A DNA stretch of 64,000 nt from CAVQCT01 sp964371785 (GCA_964371785.1 CAYJOL010000007.1:124001-188000); one strand, 5' to 3'; positions 25,357 to 34,367 are shown, numbered from the stretch's first letter. A program made the numbers and translations. The notes: a model not told the origin generated them from the letters alone.

Positions 25357-25782
25357 TTACCAACGGGATTTATCGACGAAATCGCCGATGAAGGGCAGCT
25401 TATAGTTCTTTCCCTGCAGCGCAAAGAAAATCCCCAGTAAAGAAAATGCGACGGCGATGATGAGGATCGCCTTGAAGATAAAGTGCGAGATGCCATCGAC
25501 GAGAAATATTGCGGCGAACAGCTCGATGATGAACAGAAGGGTACCCTGTCGGGCGTGAAGCCGCGCCTCTTTGTTGTCAGGCATATTCAGCAGAGGAATA
25601 AAGCAGAGCAAGGGAATGTAGGACATGATTGCCGCCATCCGACCTTCCTCCGACTGAAAGTCCTCGGCCAGTTCAGCGTCATCGTCATCGATCGGTTTTT
25701 GTAGCGCGGGTTTGGACAGTTCCGGGACTTCGCTGCCTGGTGTTTCCTTGGGCTGGTCATTTTTGAAAAAGGATTCGGTCAT
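25357..25782 (-). CDS. Tic20/DUF4870-like small membrane protein
   Basis: 141 residues. An acidic N-terminal region (about 1-48, DDDDAELAEDF) precedes a segment typical of the DUF4870/Tic20-like group: MSYIPLLCFIPLL, then EARLHARQGTLLFIIE, and one or two further membrane helices. Such proteins are small integral membrane proteins without known activity. It follows the GH57 gene by 21 bases and is the last gene of a TPR / GH57 / Tic20-like operon. Confidence 0.75.
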   Translation of the reverse strand: MTESFFKNDQPKETPGSEVPELSKPALQKPIDDDDAELAEDFQSEEGRMAAIMSYIPLLCFIPLLNMPDNKEARLHARQGTLLFIIELFAAIFLVDGISHFIFKAILIIAVAFSLLGIFFALQGKNYKLPFIGDFVDKSRW

Positions 25783-25803
25783 GCATCCTCCGTGCCGTCA
25801 GAA

Positions 25804-27933
25804 TTACGCCGGCCAGAACATCTCCATATTTTGCTCGGGGATGTCGATTGTTATCGGCTCGTTTTCCGGGCAGGATTCCAGTTTGTAATTGCCGTCGAAC
25901 AGCGTCAGCGTGAACCCAACCCGGCCAAACCCGGTCTCAGACATCGATTTGCGCGGCAACGCGATTTCCAGTATCTCATTGCAGGCGAACACTATATCAG
26001 AAGTCGAGCCAGTCGAGAGCGAGTTCTTCCTGAGCTCCAGGGACCACTTCTTCTTCTGAGGCAGCAACAGCGTCAGCACGCAAATCGGCTCACGGAGTAA
26101 GTCTATGTTTTTCTTGTCTGCGAAGTCAAGCCGAATATAGAAATTGTCATGATCATAGGCGAACCAGATCATCTCGATGTACCTGTCAACACGGTGCATC
26201 GCGCCGCCCGCTTTGAGGCAGTCAAAATGCCCTGCGCCGGTCCACTCGTAAAAGTGAGTCAGCTTGCCGTCGACCTTGGGTGTTACCATATCATCCGGCA
26301 TGACCGGCCTGAACGCCGCCTCGGCGTGAGTGATCGGATTGAGCAGTTGAACCGGAATTTCCAGACCGAGGAACTCGTACACGGCGATAAGGTGGTGTCT
26401 GAAGATGCGGTCGAACTGCTCGTTGTGCTCTCCCCTGTGCTCGTCGCCGTACCACCAGCACCAGTCTGAACCTTCGGCGATGTAAATCTGCCGCCATGCT
26501 TTCTCCAGTCTGACAGCATCGTAATTCGGATTTTGTTTCTCAAATTCAACCAGTCGGTTGCGCGTCTGCGAGAGCATGTCCCACGCCGCGTTATCTTCGG
26601 CGTGACCGATCCAGATCCTGAAATTATGATTGATCCATGATCCGGCGAATATGTGCTCAAGCTCCGACGTACGTACCGACGAGGCGACTTCAGTCATCGT
26701 CACCAACTTTATTCTGGGTTCCTGCGACAGCGCGGAATAAAACTTGTCGAGGAATTCCCGCCCGTCCTCCGGGAAATACTCCCAGGCGTTCTCGCCATCG
26801 AGAATGACCGAGATCACTGCGTCGTCGATACGATCCAATAAATGTTCCCGTATCGACAGCAGGTTGGAAACGAAATCAGTCACGGCCATATCCGCCGACA
26901 GACCGGAATAGACAAAACCGATTCGATCGGAAAGAAGATGGTCTCGGAAGAACAATTTCAACCCGGAGCCGAACTGGTAAAGTGAGTGGATGGAATAAGT
27001 CGATGGGTCCTTCCCCTGTTTCTTAAGCGAGTGGTAAAGGATCTCTTCATCGGTGGCAATCCACTGTACTCCCTGCTGAAGCATGATACGGGCGACTTCC
27101 TCGGAAACGGAGCCTTCTGACGGCCACATTCCTTTCATTTTACGGCCGAACAACTCCTCGTACTTCCTTGCGGCCATCTCAACCTGGCGCACCGCATCCT
27201 CCGGATGCTCGAATCGCTTTTGCGGAAGACTCAGTCCGGGCAGCGCCTCCAGAGCCACGTTGGTGTCACACAACAACGGGAGGATGGGATGATAGTACGG
27301 CGTGAATGAGATATCGATAAGCCCCTGTTCGAACAATTTCCGGTAGGTCGGCACTATCCGCTTGAGGAATTCGTGCTGCCAGGCTAACAGCGACACTTTT
27401 TCATCTTCGGTAAAATGCATCCCTTTGGCGAAAAGTAACTTCAAAGGTTCCTCATTGCGAAACATCGGATCTATCCAGGTCAGATTCGACCAGACCTGAA
27501 TATCACGGATTTCTTCCGACGTGAACAGCGAAGGAAGGATATCCTGTTTCAGGTTGTCCTTCACTTTTCGGTAAAGTTCGCGAAAGCGCGGATATGGCTC
27601 AATCATAGTCTTGGGATGACAGGCGAAGAATGAATTGAGGATATCCAGCCTCTGGGTCCGCGTGAGGTCCTCGGCCGGGATTCTGGATAACTGAAGATGC
27701 GGATCGGTTCCCCCCTGGATGTACAGCTCGATTTGATCGAGGAGGGATGGCACGAGATTGAAAGTTACTTTGACGCGGTCATGGCGAGCCGCCTCCAGGG
27801 GCATGTCGAGATAGTCTTTGAGGGCATGAAGGCGCACCCACGGCATCATCATCCGTGCCGAATCAGGTTCCTGATAATTCGGCTGATGCATATGCCACAG
27901 GAGGGCAACCTTGACAGGTGTATTCCCCGGCAA
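25804..27933 (-). CDS. glycoside hydrolase family 57 protein
   Basis: 709 residues. The N-terminal GH57 barrel begins LLWHMHQPNYQEP (His14 and His16 region). It contains the block MWPSEGSVSEE, whose Glu273 is in the position of the family nucleophile, and WIATDEEIL and DGENAWEYFPEDG downstream. The C-terminal ~250 residues are a beta-rich extension. GH57 enzymes act on alpha-glucans (amylase, amylopullulanase, branching or 4-alpha-glucanotransferase); the exact activity cannot be told. No signal peptide, so it is cytoplasmic and may serve glycogen metabolism. The start is TTG at 27933 with GGAGAG 6 bases upstream. Sits between a TPR membrane protein gene and a small membrane protein gene. Confidence 0.9.
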   Translation of the reverse strand: MPGNTPVKVALLWHMHQPNYQEPDSARMMMPWVRLHALKDYLDMPLEAARHDRVKVTFNLVPSLLDQIELYIQGGTDPHLQLSRIPAEDLTRTQRLDILNSFFACHPKTMIEPYPRFRELYRKVKDNLKQDILPSLFTSEEIRDIQVWSNLTWIDPMFRNEEPLKLLFAKGMHFTEDEKVSLLAWQHEFLKRIVPTYRKLFEQGLIDISFTPYYHPILPLLCDTNVALEALPGLSLPQKRFEHPEDAVRQVEMAARKYEELFGRKMKGMWPSEGSVSEEVARIMLQQGVQWIATDEEILYHSLKKQGKDPSTYSIHSLYQFGSGLKLFFRDHLLSDRIGFVYSGLSADMAVTDFVSNLLSIREHLLDRIDDAVISVILDGENAWEYFPEDGREFLDKFYSALSQEPRIKLVTMTEVASSVRTSELEHIFAGSWINHNFRIWIGHAEDNAAWDMLSQTRNRLVEFEKQNPNYDAVRLEKAWRQIYIAEGSDWCWWYGDEHRGEHNEQFDRIFRHHLIAVYEFLGLEIPVQLLNPITHAEAAFRPVMPDDMVTPKVDGKLTHFYEWTGAGHFDCLKAGGAMHRVDRYIEMIWFAYDHDNFYIRLDFADKKNIDLLREPICVLTLLLPQKKKWSLELRKNSLSTGSTSDIVFACNEILEIALPRKSMSETGFGRVGFTLTLFDGNYKLESCPENEPITIDIPEQNMEMFWPA

Positions 27934-27962
27934 ATCACACTCTCCGGGTTTTCATAGGAGGG

Positions 27963-28646
27963 TCAGCTTTGAATCTCGAGGCTTTTTTCCTCGAACATAC
28001 GGATCGCCCGACGCTCGACATCAGTGCCGGCCAGGTTCTTCTTGATATAATCCAGGTTCGCCCTGGCCTTATCCACTTCCCCGGCCGCCAGATAATCGCG
28101 CATGGCGGCTAACTGGTAGTCGCCCGCCAGCGGACCGTCGGGATAGGCCGCGTAGGCAGCCTCGAACTGCTTGGCGGCGTCAAGATAATTACCCTGGTTT
28201 TCCTGGCAGGAAGCGATGCCTGCCAGAGAGGATGCGAGATCGAGCCGGTTGGCTTTGTATTTGTCGACAAACATCTGATAGTAGCGCAAGGCTTCCGGAT
28301 AATTTTTTGTCTCGTAGTTGATATTGGCCAGAAGCAGGGTGGCCTGTTCGGCCATCTTTGTGCCGGAGTAATTGTCGAGCACATTCTGGAGTCCAAGGAT
28401 AGCCACTTGATTGTTGCCGTTGCGATAATTGGCCAGCGCGTCAGAGAACTGGTTGGCCGCCTCGGTGCGATTGCTCGCCTTGCTCCCCTGATAGTAAGTG
28501 ACCGCGACTACGAGCAACACCACAACAACCAGACCGATAAGGTAAAATTGCCAATTGTTTGTCAACTGTTCCTTGGCATGGAACATGAAGCTGGTAAACT
28601 TGTCTTCTTTAATCTGTCGCTTGGACAGCTTGACTTTTCCGTACAT
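27963..28646 (-). CDS. single-pass membrane protein with TPR repeats
   Basis: 227 residues. A short basic cytoplasmic part is followed by one membrane helix (about residues 35-52, FYLIGLVVVVLLVVAVTY) and an extracytoplasmic TPR-like domain (about 60-225) with repeats such as LANINYETKNYPEALRYYQMF and IASCQENQGNYLDAAKQFEAA. The layout is that of YfgM-type or tol-pal-associated TPR proteins that act as envelope scaffolds. First gene of the operon with GH57 29 bases downstream; GGGAG lies 10 bases before the ATG. No enzymatic motif. Confidence 0.8.
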   Translation of the reverse strand: MYGKVKLSKRQIKEDKFTSFMFHAKEQLTNNWQFYLIGLVVVVLLVVAVTYYQGSKASNRTEAANQFSDALANYRNGNNQVAILGLQNVLDNYSGTKMAEQATLLLANINYETKNYPEALRYYQMFVDKYKANRLDLASSLAGIASCQENQGNYLDAAKQFEAAYAAYPDGPLAGDYQLAAMRDYLAAGEVDKARANLDYIKKNLAGTDVERRAIRMFEEKSLEIQS

Positions 28647-28761
28647 GTAATAATTACTCCCGAAACTTGTTTCCGTTACCGAACCTTATCGGCCGGATTG
28701 TCATTCTCTAAACGCTGTTGGTGTGCCGGCGCTCCGGCCGGTCTCGCTACACGGGTCGAGA

Positions 28762-30165
28762 CTAAAACACGCCGCTGAACGAAAAACCTATCTGGTGATT
28801 GCGGTCTTTTTCCTCGGAGCTGATAATCAGGGCCGGGCCCTCGGACTGCGGCAAGGATTGCACGTACTGGTTGTCGAAAATCGAGTATGTATACGCTATA
28901 TCCAACTTGATCTGACTCCAGTGGATTCCTGTCCCGGCCGAAAAATTGTACCGCACCGCGGTCGAAGTGGCTCCGTTGATATCGACATTCGGCACCTGCG
29001 ACGGAACATATCCGAATCCGGCGCGAAGCGGGATTACGCCGATCCCGGTGGTTTTCGTGTATTCGCCGCCGGCTCTGAAGACAATCGCATTCTTCCACTT
29101 CGGATCAATTACCTGGAACTGTTCCTCATTAGTGCCGCCGGGGTTGATGGTGATCGAAGTTCTATTTTTGACTTTCAACCCTGAGAATTTGCGAAATTCA
29201 AGGTCCGCCGCCAGCAACAAATTCTCCCTCATCTTATATCCCACTCCGCCTCCGATGATTATGGGCATCTCGTACTTGATGAGGTTATTCCCAAAATAGA
29301 CGGTATCAGTGCCGTCGTCCAGAACCAGTCCGTTGAAGCGGATAATGTTGAAGATGGATTCATCGTATTTGTTGTTGAGAGTAAACGGTGTGCGGATAAT
29401 CAGCCCGCCGTCGAGTTTCTCGCCGCTGTACTTGAATCCGATCGTGAAGTTCACGCCGGAGAATTTGTTCGTATCCGTAACAATCTGCCGAACCGTCAAC
29501 AGACCTCTCTGAGTGGCGTTCGGGTCGTAGCGATAGTCCGGAATCGAAGTGAATGTCTCGGTGCGTCGCGGCACGTTACCCGAGTAGACGTTCACGGAAG
29601 TACCGAACGATAGCTTATCGTAGAGTCTGGTACCGAAGGCGAAATTGGCGGTGTACAACCCTCCGTCGAGGCGGGTGGCGACATCCTGGGTGAAGGCGAG
29701 TGTGTCGGCCTCGGGACCGGTCGAAGTCATCCAGGGGAATATATCGGTGCCGGTATAATCGAGGCCGGCCTGTTGGAACAGGCTCACATTTCTTGTCCAG
29801 TTGATGGATCCGACAAACGGATGCCCTTTTATCCGGATCGGCGCGATGAAACTGAGGGCGCTAATATTGTTTATATTTCCGGAATGATCCGCACCCGAAG
29901 TGATATTAGAAAATCCAACTACAGAATTTCCCTTCGGCATCAGCGACTGATAGCTCACGCCCAAGACGATCTTTTCATCGAGATAGATACCGGCAGGATT
30001 CCATGAAGCGCCGTTGACTCCATCGGAGAGACCAAGGTTCGCGTTTCCCATCCCCTGCGCTTTGGCGCCACCACCGACGAAATCGAAGTTATACAGCTCA
30101 TATCCAAAGGCGGTTGTTGATATTAGAAAAAAAACAGCCGCAACCCTTAACCACGTCCGCATCAT
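28762..30165 (-). CDS. OmpP1/FadL-family outer-membrane transporter
   Basis: 467 residues with a signal peptide (about 1-21). The family's N-terminal plug block follows (GGGAKAQGMGNANLGLSDGVNGASWNPAGI), then a long beta-barrel with repeated aromatic-ended strands and a terminal GFSFSGVF. FadL proteins import hydrophobic compounds such as long-chain fatty acids across the outer membrane; the substrate here is unknown. AAGGAG lies 9 bases before the first ATG. A near-consensus promoter lies 75-110 bases upstream. It shares the SWNPAG-type motif with the PorV-like protein, so the two belong to the same superfamily. Confidence 0.9.
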   Translation of the reverse strand: MMRTWLRVAAVFFLISTTAFGYELYNFDFVGGGAKAQGMGNANLGLSDGVNGASWNPAGIYLDEKIVLGVSYQSLMPKGNSVVGFSNITSGADHSGNINNISALSFIAPIRIKGHPFVGSINWTRNVSLFQQAGLDYTGTDIFPWMTSTGPEADTLAFTQDVATRLDGGLYTANFAFGTRLYDKLSFGTSVNVYSGNVPRRTETFTSIPDYRYDPNATQRGLLTVRQIVTDTNKFSGVNFTIGFKYSGEKLDGGLIIRTPFTLNNKYDESIFNIIRFNGLVLDDGTDTVYFGNNLIKYEMPIIIGGGVGYKMRENLLLAADLEFRKFSGLKVKNRTSITINPGGTNEEQFQVIDPKWKNAIVFRAGGEYTKTTGIGVIPLRAGFGYVPSQVPNVDINGATSTAVRYNFSAGTGIHWSQIKLDIAYTYSIFDNQYVQSLPQSEGPALIISSEEKDRNHQIGFSFSGVF

Positions 30166-30246
30166 CCTTGTTATCTCCTTTATGCCGAAAAAGACATTAT
30201 TTTCTCGCTGTCATAGTGACGTATGTCATCCGAAAAATAATTAACG

Positions 30247-30275
30247 AATATATGCCAACTTTTCGGGCGTGTCAA
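30247..30275 (-). promoter_or_regulatory. sigma-70 promoter of the FadL-like gene
   Basis: Minus strand: perfect -35 TTGACA (30270-30275), exactly 17-base spacer, -10 TATATT (30247-30252, five of six). It lies about 80 bases before the start codon, the best vegetative-type promoter seen in the window. Confidence 0.8.
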
Positions 30276-30418
30276 ATGATTTCCCCAAATATATCTGCTT
30301 ATATTCTCTTGACCGGCAGAAAGTTATGGCTTAAATGAGGACCTGCCCGCAGATGTTCGAATAGCTTCAAGAAATCGACCTTTTTTGCCTTTTGAACCTA
30401 ATCGCGAATTGAAACATA

Positions 30419-30492
30419 TACCCCCGGCAGGAATTGAACCTGCGACCTGCGGTTTAGGAAACCGTCGCTCTATCCAACTGAGCTACGGGGGC
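30419..30492 (-). tRNA. tRNA-Arg (anticodon CCT)
   Basis: 74-base cloverleaf: acceptor GCCCCCG/CGGGGGT, D arm GCTC...GAGC, anticodon loop TTCCTAA (anticodon CCT, reads AGG), T arm GCAGG-TTCAATT-CCTGC. CCA is not encoded. The first pair is G-U, which is unusual but tolerable. It lies 50 bases after apt; a weak promoter-like TTGCGT-17-TACTTT precedes it. Confidence 0.93.
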
Positions 30493-30542
30493 TCAACGGC
30501 AAAAGTACTTGCCGGCGGTGGAAAACGCAACAGGAGATTGGG

Positions 30543-31067
30543 TTATTCAGAGTCGTATGAGACAAGATAGTTGATGTCGTACTCTTTCAAAGCGGTTCGC
30601 CAGGGTAAAAAGGCCAGATCGATTACCACCGAGATGCCCGCAACTTCTCCCTGTAGGCGTTCAACCAGCTTGCAGGCGGCTTTGATTGTCCCTCCGGTCG
30701 CAATCAGGTCATCGACGATTACCACTCGCTCCCCTTGGTCTATGGCGTCCCGGTGGATTTCGAGACGGTCAGTGCCGTATTCAAGTTCATATTCTTCAGA
30801 AATCGTGGTGTAAGGGAGTTTACCGGGCTTTCGTGCGACCACGATGCCGATACCGAGTCGGTCGGCCAACGCGGCGCCAAATACGAACCCACGGGATTCG
30901 ATTGCCACGACTTTTTCGGCCTTCCGGGATCTCAAGTACGCTTCCATGCGATCGAGCGCCTTGTGAAATCCTTCATGGTTTTGAAGAAGGGTCGTGATGT
31001 CGTAGAAAAGAATCCCCGGTTTGGGGAAGTCAGGAACATTGCGGATGTATCGTTTTAGATCTTCCAT
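30543..31067 (-). CDS. apt: adenine phosphoribosyltransferase
   Basis: 174-residue purine-salvage enzyme: adenine + PRPP gives AMP + PPi in the cytoplasm. The PRPP-binding motif VVIVDDLIATGGT (about residues 120-132) and the ESRGF block near residue 58 are characteristic of Apt. Length is normal for the family. Downstream of the acylphosphatase gene by 18 bases, so likely in an operon with it and the LOG-like protein. The start MEDLKRYIRN matches the family N-terminus. Confidence 0.96.
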   Translation of the reverse strand: MEDLKRYIRNVPDFPKPGILFYDITTLLQNHEGFHKALDRMEAYLRSRKAEKVVAIESRGFVFGAALADRLGIGIVVARKPGKLPYTTISEEYELEYGTDRLEIHRDAIDQGERVVIVDDLIATGGTIKAACKLVERLQGEVAGISVVIDLAFLPWRTALKEYDINYLVSYDSE

Positions 31068-31085
31068 AGAAGTCAGGCCGGGATG

Positions 31086-31364
31086 TTATCGGGTGATATC
31101 AAAACTGTCATACTCGCCCGTGAATTCACCCCATCGCAATTTGAAGTCTTTCACGGAAGCCGGAGGCGGACCGGTTGTCAGTTCTTTAATATACTCTTCA
31201 ATTGCTCCCCGCTCGCCTTCGACACGCACGGAAACCGATCCGTCGGGGTTATTCCGGACCCAGCCGGTAAGATTCAACCTGAGCGCCGAGCGATAGCAGT
31301 AGTAGCGATATCCTACTCCCTGTACTTGTCCATAAACGGTGAGTTCGGCTGAGACCGAACTCAT
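31086..31364 (-). CDS. acyP: acylphosphatase
   Basis: 92-residue enzyme that hydrolyses acyl phosphates. The signature GQVQGVGYRYY near residue 12 carries the phosphate-binding loop and the conserved catalytic Arg. GWVRNNPDGSV follows, with the catalytic Asn. Length is typical. The start overlaps the stop of the LOG-like gene by 4 bases, so the two are translationally coupled. Confidence 0.94.
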   Translation of the reverse strand: MSSVSAELTVYGQVQGVGYRYYCYRSALRLNLTGWVRNNPDGSVSVRVEGERGAIEEYIKELTTGPPPASVKDFKLRWGEFTGEYDSFDITR

Positions 31365-31834
31365 TTCTTTCCCCCGGCCAAGTCCATAGCCATCTTCGCT
31401 GCTTCAAGCGGGGTATCTACCTGTGTGATGTCCTCGCCAAGATTCCATGCGTTCACCGCGACCAATGGAGTACCTGCCTGCAGGGCGAGCGCCATTTCAG
31501 AGAGCGTACCATACTTGCCGGGAAACGCTATAACCGCGTCGGCCGTACGAACCACGAGGATGTTTCTGGCCTCGCCGAAACCGCTTGGGATAATATAGTC
31601 GATAAATTCGTTGGCTTCGTCTTTGACTTCGCCCGGCAGTATTCCAATAGTGACGCCGCCTGCTTCCTTTGCTCCCCGCGCCGCACCTTCCATGATGCCA
31701 CCCAGTCCACCACAGACAACAACGCCACCGTTTTCGGCAACATATTTACCGGCTTCAGCGGCCATGTCGCGGAGTTTCTTCGAACACTTACCAGCCCCGA
31801 TGATCGCAATAACAGGATTTCTTTTAGGTTTCAT
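31361..31834 (-). CDS. LOG-like (TIGR00725-type) nucleotide-binding protein
   Basis: 157-residue Rossmann-like protein. GGLGGIMEGAARG and PGKYGTLSE are the two signature loops (the GGxGGxM and PGGxGTxxE motifs) of the lysine decarboxylase-like/LOG family. Some members are phosphoribohydrolases that release bases from nucleoside monophosphates, which would suit its neighbours apt and acyP. The second motif reads PGKYGT rather than PGGYGT. The exact substrate is unknown. Probably the first gene of the LOG / acyP / apt operon. Confidence 0.85.
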   Translation of the reverse strand: MKPKRNPVIAIIGAGKCSKKLRDMAAEAGKYVAENGGVVVCGGLGGIMEGAARGAKEAGGVTIGILPGEVKDEANEFIDYIIPSGFGEARNILVVRTADAVIAFPGKYGTLSEMALALQAGTPLVAVNAWNLGEDITQVDTPLEAAKMAMDLAGGKK

Positions 31835-31918
31835 AACGAGACCCTTTCCTCATTCCTATCTCCCCCGAGATTCAGATACATATTGTTTATCCACTGCGCC
31901 ATCGGCAGATCATCAAAA

Positions 31919-31992
31919 TCGGGGCGACTGGATTTGAACCAGCGACCTCTTAGTCCCGAACCAAGCGCGCTACCAATCTGCGCCACGCCCCG
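31919..31992 (-). tRNA. tRNA-Pro (anticodon CGG)
   Basis: 74-base cloverleaf: acceptor CGGGGCG/CGCCCCG, anticodon loop TTCGGGA (anticodon CGG, reads CCG), T loop TTCAAAT. CCA is not encoded. A promoter of good match lies 21-48 bases upstream at 32013-32040. Confidence 0.95.
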
Positions 31993-32012
31993 AGTCTGTG
32001 ATTGCGGAGAGT

Positions 32013-32040
32013 ATGATACGTCATTTTCCGGTATTGTCAA
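32013..32040 (-). promoter_or_regulatory. promoter of tRNA-Pro(CGG)
   Basis: Minus strand: perfect -35 TTGACA (32035-32040), 16-base spacer, -10 TATCAT (32013-32018, five of six), about 20 bases before the tRNA 5' end. Confidence 0.7.
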
Positions 32041-32078
32041 CTCTTTTTAGTGACCGACCGTATTCACCGGAACTTCTT

Positions 32079-32828
32079 TCACAGTTTTAGTTTAGTATCC
32101 GACAACCGGTCCAGAGTGGTGGCGTCGGTGAAGCTTAAAGTCAGCGGCGTAATTGAGATTACTCCTCTTTCCACCGCCTCGAAATCAGTCCCTCGTGTCA
32201 TCTTCCATTTGGGTCGACCGCCAATCCAATAATATGGTTTGCCCCGCGGGTCCTTCTTGTGCACGACAATATCCCGGTAATGGCGAAAGCCCAGGGAAGT
32301 GAACTCATACTTCGTGTAGGCCTTGCCGGTGTCAGGCGGGAGATTAATATTCAGGAAAGTCGAGGCATCGAGTTCGAGTTTCCCGAACGAATCTACCAGT
32401 TTGCCTACGAACATTGCGGCCCGCTGCATACTCATGCCCGGCACGTAGTGAGCCATCGAGACTGCTATTGAGGGGACACGCAAGATTGATCCTTCGATGG
32501 CCGCCGCAACCGTTCCGGAATAGGTGACGTCATCCCCCATATTCGCGCCGTGATTAACGCCTGAAATAATCATATCCGGCTTATGGTGCTTGAATATCAG
32601 ATGCACCGCAAGCATGACACAATCGGTCGGCGTTCCATCCGTGGTAAAGCAGCATTTGTCAATCTTGTGAATGCGCAACGGACGATTCAGCGTCAATGAA
32701 TGAGAACTGGCAGACTGTTCGCGATCCGGGGCGACCATGAAAACATCATGCTTCCGTTTCAGGCGGCGATACAACGTGTTAATACCGTCGGAATAATACC
32801 CGTCGTCATTGGTCAGCAGTATCTTCAT
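32079..32828 (-). CDS. surE: 5'/3'-nucleotidase SurE
   Basis: 249-residue stationary-phase survival phosphatase. It begins MKILLTNDDGYYSDGI with the metal-binding Asp pair; DREQSASSHSLT and SGVNHGANMGDDVTYSGTV are the conserved nucleotide and metal blocks. It dephosphorylates nucleoside monophosphates in the cytoplasm. The ATG at 32828 is chosen over one 81 bases upstream because the family always starts at this motif, although no ribosome site is visible. Length is normal. Confidence 0.96.
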   Translation of the reverse strand: MKILLTNDDGYYSDGINTLYRRLKRKHDVFMVAPDREQSASSHSLTLNRPLRIHKIDKCCFTTDGTPTDCVMLAVHLIFKHHKPDMIISGVNHGANMGDDVTYSGTVAAAIEGSILRVPSIAVSMAHYVPGMSMQRAAMFVGKLVDSFGKLELDASTFLNINLPPDTGKAYTKYEFTSLGFRHYRDIVVHKKDPRGKPYYWIGGRPKWKMTRGTDFEAVERGVISITPLTLSFTDATTLDRLSDTKLKL

Positions 32829-33015
32829 ATCGGATATACTATGGTCCGGACCTTTACCATGAGATTCATATAACTGGTAGGATAAGTGTAAGTCAAGTGC
32901 GCTTCGCAAGCAAGGAATTGTTCGGAGAGCTAGCTCACATTCATGCCGCAGGCGGTCAAGTCCTCGTGGGCTTTGAGGAGTCTTAAGTCACAAACGACGA
33001 AGGTGACAGCGTATT

Positions 33016-33702
33016 TCAGGCCCAGATCCGTTTCCAAATCTGGCGTACGAACCGGCCCGTGTCGGACAACGGGTTGATGAAGGATGTGGAACCCTCATAG
33101 ATGGTCGAGATTGAAACTTCATCGAATCTGCACCCGACGGCGCCTGCCTTAAAAAGCATCTCTGACTCGAAATCGTAGCCCACTGTCTTAAGGCGCAGCG
33201 CCTTCAATACGGTTGCGGGAATCAGCCTGAAGCCCGACTGACTGTCGCGCACCCGTTGTGTCGAAAATACCGAGATGATCAGCGATGTCAGGTTATTGGT
33301 CAGCCAGCGCGCAAAAGGCATGATGCGAAGATCCATGGCACGAGTTCCGATAATGAGATGGTTCCCATCGTCGATAGCGTAAAAGCGCGGAATCTCCTCA
33401 GGAAGATGCTGTAGATCGGCATCAATCGTCAACACGGAGCGATAACCATTGGCGAGCGCATAGTCGAATCCAGCCGCCAGCGCCGCGCCTTTCCCTCTAT
33501 TCCGGGGAAATGAAATGTAGTTCACATCGTATTCTTTAAGCAATTCCAGCGTCGAATCGACGGATCCATCGTTCACAAACAGCAGGTTCTCATCGCAGAC
33601 ATATTGCCGCAGTCTGCGGACAAGTTCCGGCAGGTAACGGGCCGCATTGTATGCCGGGATCAGCACCAGAATCTGTTGTTGTCTTGACGGGTTATCGGTC
33701 AC
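33016..33702 (-). CDS. family 2 glycosyltransferase (dolichyl/polyprenyl-phosphate type)
   Basis: 228-residue GT-A fold enzyme with VLIPAYNAARYLPEL at the N-terminus, FVNDGSVDST, and the DxD-like TIDADLQH; QSGFRLIP follows. This arrangement fits polyprenyl-phosphate mannosyl/glucosyl transferases (DPM1-like) lacking a C-terminal membrane domain. It would transfer a sugar from a nucleotide donor to a lipid carrier at the cytoplasmic face. It stands alone upstream of surE (188 bases between them). Confidence 0.87.
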   Translation of the reverse strand: MTDNPSRQQQILVLIPAYNAARYLPELVRRLRQYVCDENLLFVNDGSVDSTLELLKEYDVNYISFPRNRGKGAALAAGFDYALANGYRSVLTIDADLQHLPEEIPRFYAIDDGNHLIIGTRAMDLRIMPFARWLTNNLTSLIISVFSTQRVRDSQSGFRLIPATVLKALRLKTVGYDFESEMLFKAGAVGCRFDEVSISTIYEGSTSFINPLSDTGRFVRQIWKRIWA

Positions 33703-33842
33703 TGTTATTGTCCTGTTCTTCCATCTGTCTGCTTTGTTTTACTTTGGAACGGTTGATGAGTTCCGATAGCTCAGACGTCCTATATTACCATCGGAGAATT
33801 AGGAGAATGACTGAGGCACGGAGATGTGGTTCGGGGAAAAAA

Positions 33843-33920
33843 TGGTCGGAGCGAGCCGATTCGAACGGCCGACCTCTCGCACCCCAAGCGAGTGCGCTAA
33901 CCAAACTGCGCTACGCTCCG
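33843..33920 (-). tRNA. tRNA-Pro (anticodon GGG), CCA encoded
   Basis: 78 bases including an encoded CCA: acceptor CGGAGCG/CGCTCCG, anticodon loop TTGGGGT (anticodon GGG, reads CCC/CCU), T loop TTCGAAT. Unlike the two other tRNAs in the window its 3' CCA is in the gene. A plausible promoter precedes it. Confidence 0.95.
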
Positions 33921-33926
33921 ACGTAA

Positions 33927-33955
33927 TAACTACTTTTCAGGCTTGGACTTGGCAA
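33927..33955 (-). promoter_or_regulatory. candidate promoter of tRNA-Pro(GGG)
   Basis: Minus strand -35 TTGCCA (33950-33955, five of six), 17-base spacer, weak -10 TAGTTA (33927-33932), just upstream of the tRNA. Confidence 0.4.
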
Positions 33956-34016
33956 TCCAGACCGGCCGACCGAGGTCATGGCCGGCCATGCTAATCTACC
34001 CAAAACGGCGGAAAAC

Positions 34017-34367
34017 TCAAGCGAAATGTTTGAGCAAGTCTTCTACATCTTTACGGATTTGTCCCATCAACGTTCTGGCGTGGGCTGAGGCCATCATAGT
34101 CTCTTTTTCTTCGCTTGGCCTTTTCATGGTCAACTTTGTTCTGGCGCCGGCGATAGTGAGTTTTTCCTTGGTCCGCAGGTGGTTGATCCGGTTGATGATC
34201 TCAATATCTTTTTGTGTGTAAACCCTGTTTCCCCCGCGATTTTTCTTCGGCCTGAGAACATCGAATTCCTTCTCCCAATAACGCAGGACGTACGGCTCCA
34301 ATCCGGTAATCTTTGAGACTTCGCTTATCGAGTAGTATAGCTTCTCACCTCCATTAGTTTTTCCCAT
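34017..34367 (-). CDS. MerR-family transcriptional regulator
   Basis: 116 residues. The N-terminal winged helix (YYSISEVSKITGLEPYVLRYWEKEF, then RVYTQKDIEIINRI) is the MerR DNA-binding domain. The C-terminal part is short, with no cysteine-rich metal-sensing loop. AAAGGG lies 7 bases before the ATG. It lies 25 bases after gpsA, so it closes a plsY-gpsA-merR operon. Small MerR proteins of this kind are common next to such genes; targets are unknown. Confidence 0.88.
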   Translation of the reverse strand: MGKTNGGEKLYYSISEVSKITGLEPYVLRYWEKEFDVLRPKKNRGGNRVYTQKDIEIINRINHLRTKEKLTIAGARTKLTMKRPSEEKETMMASAHARTLMGQIRKDVEDLLKHFA

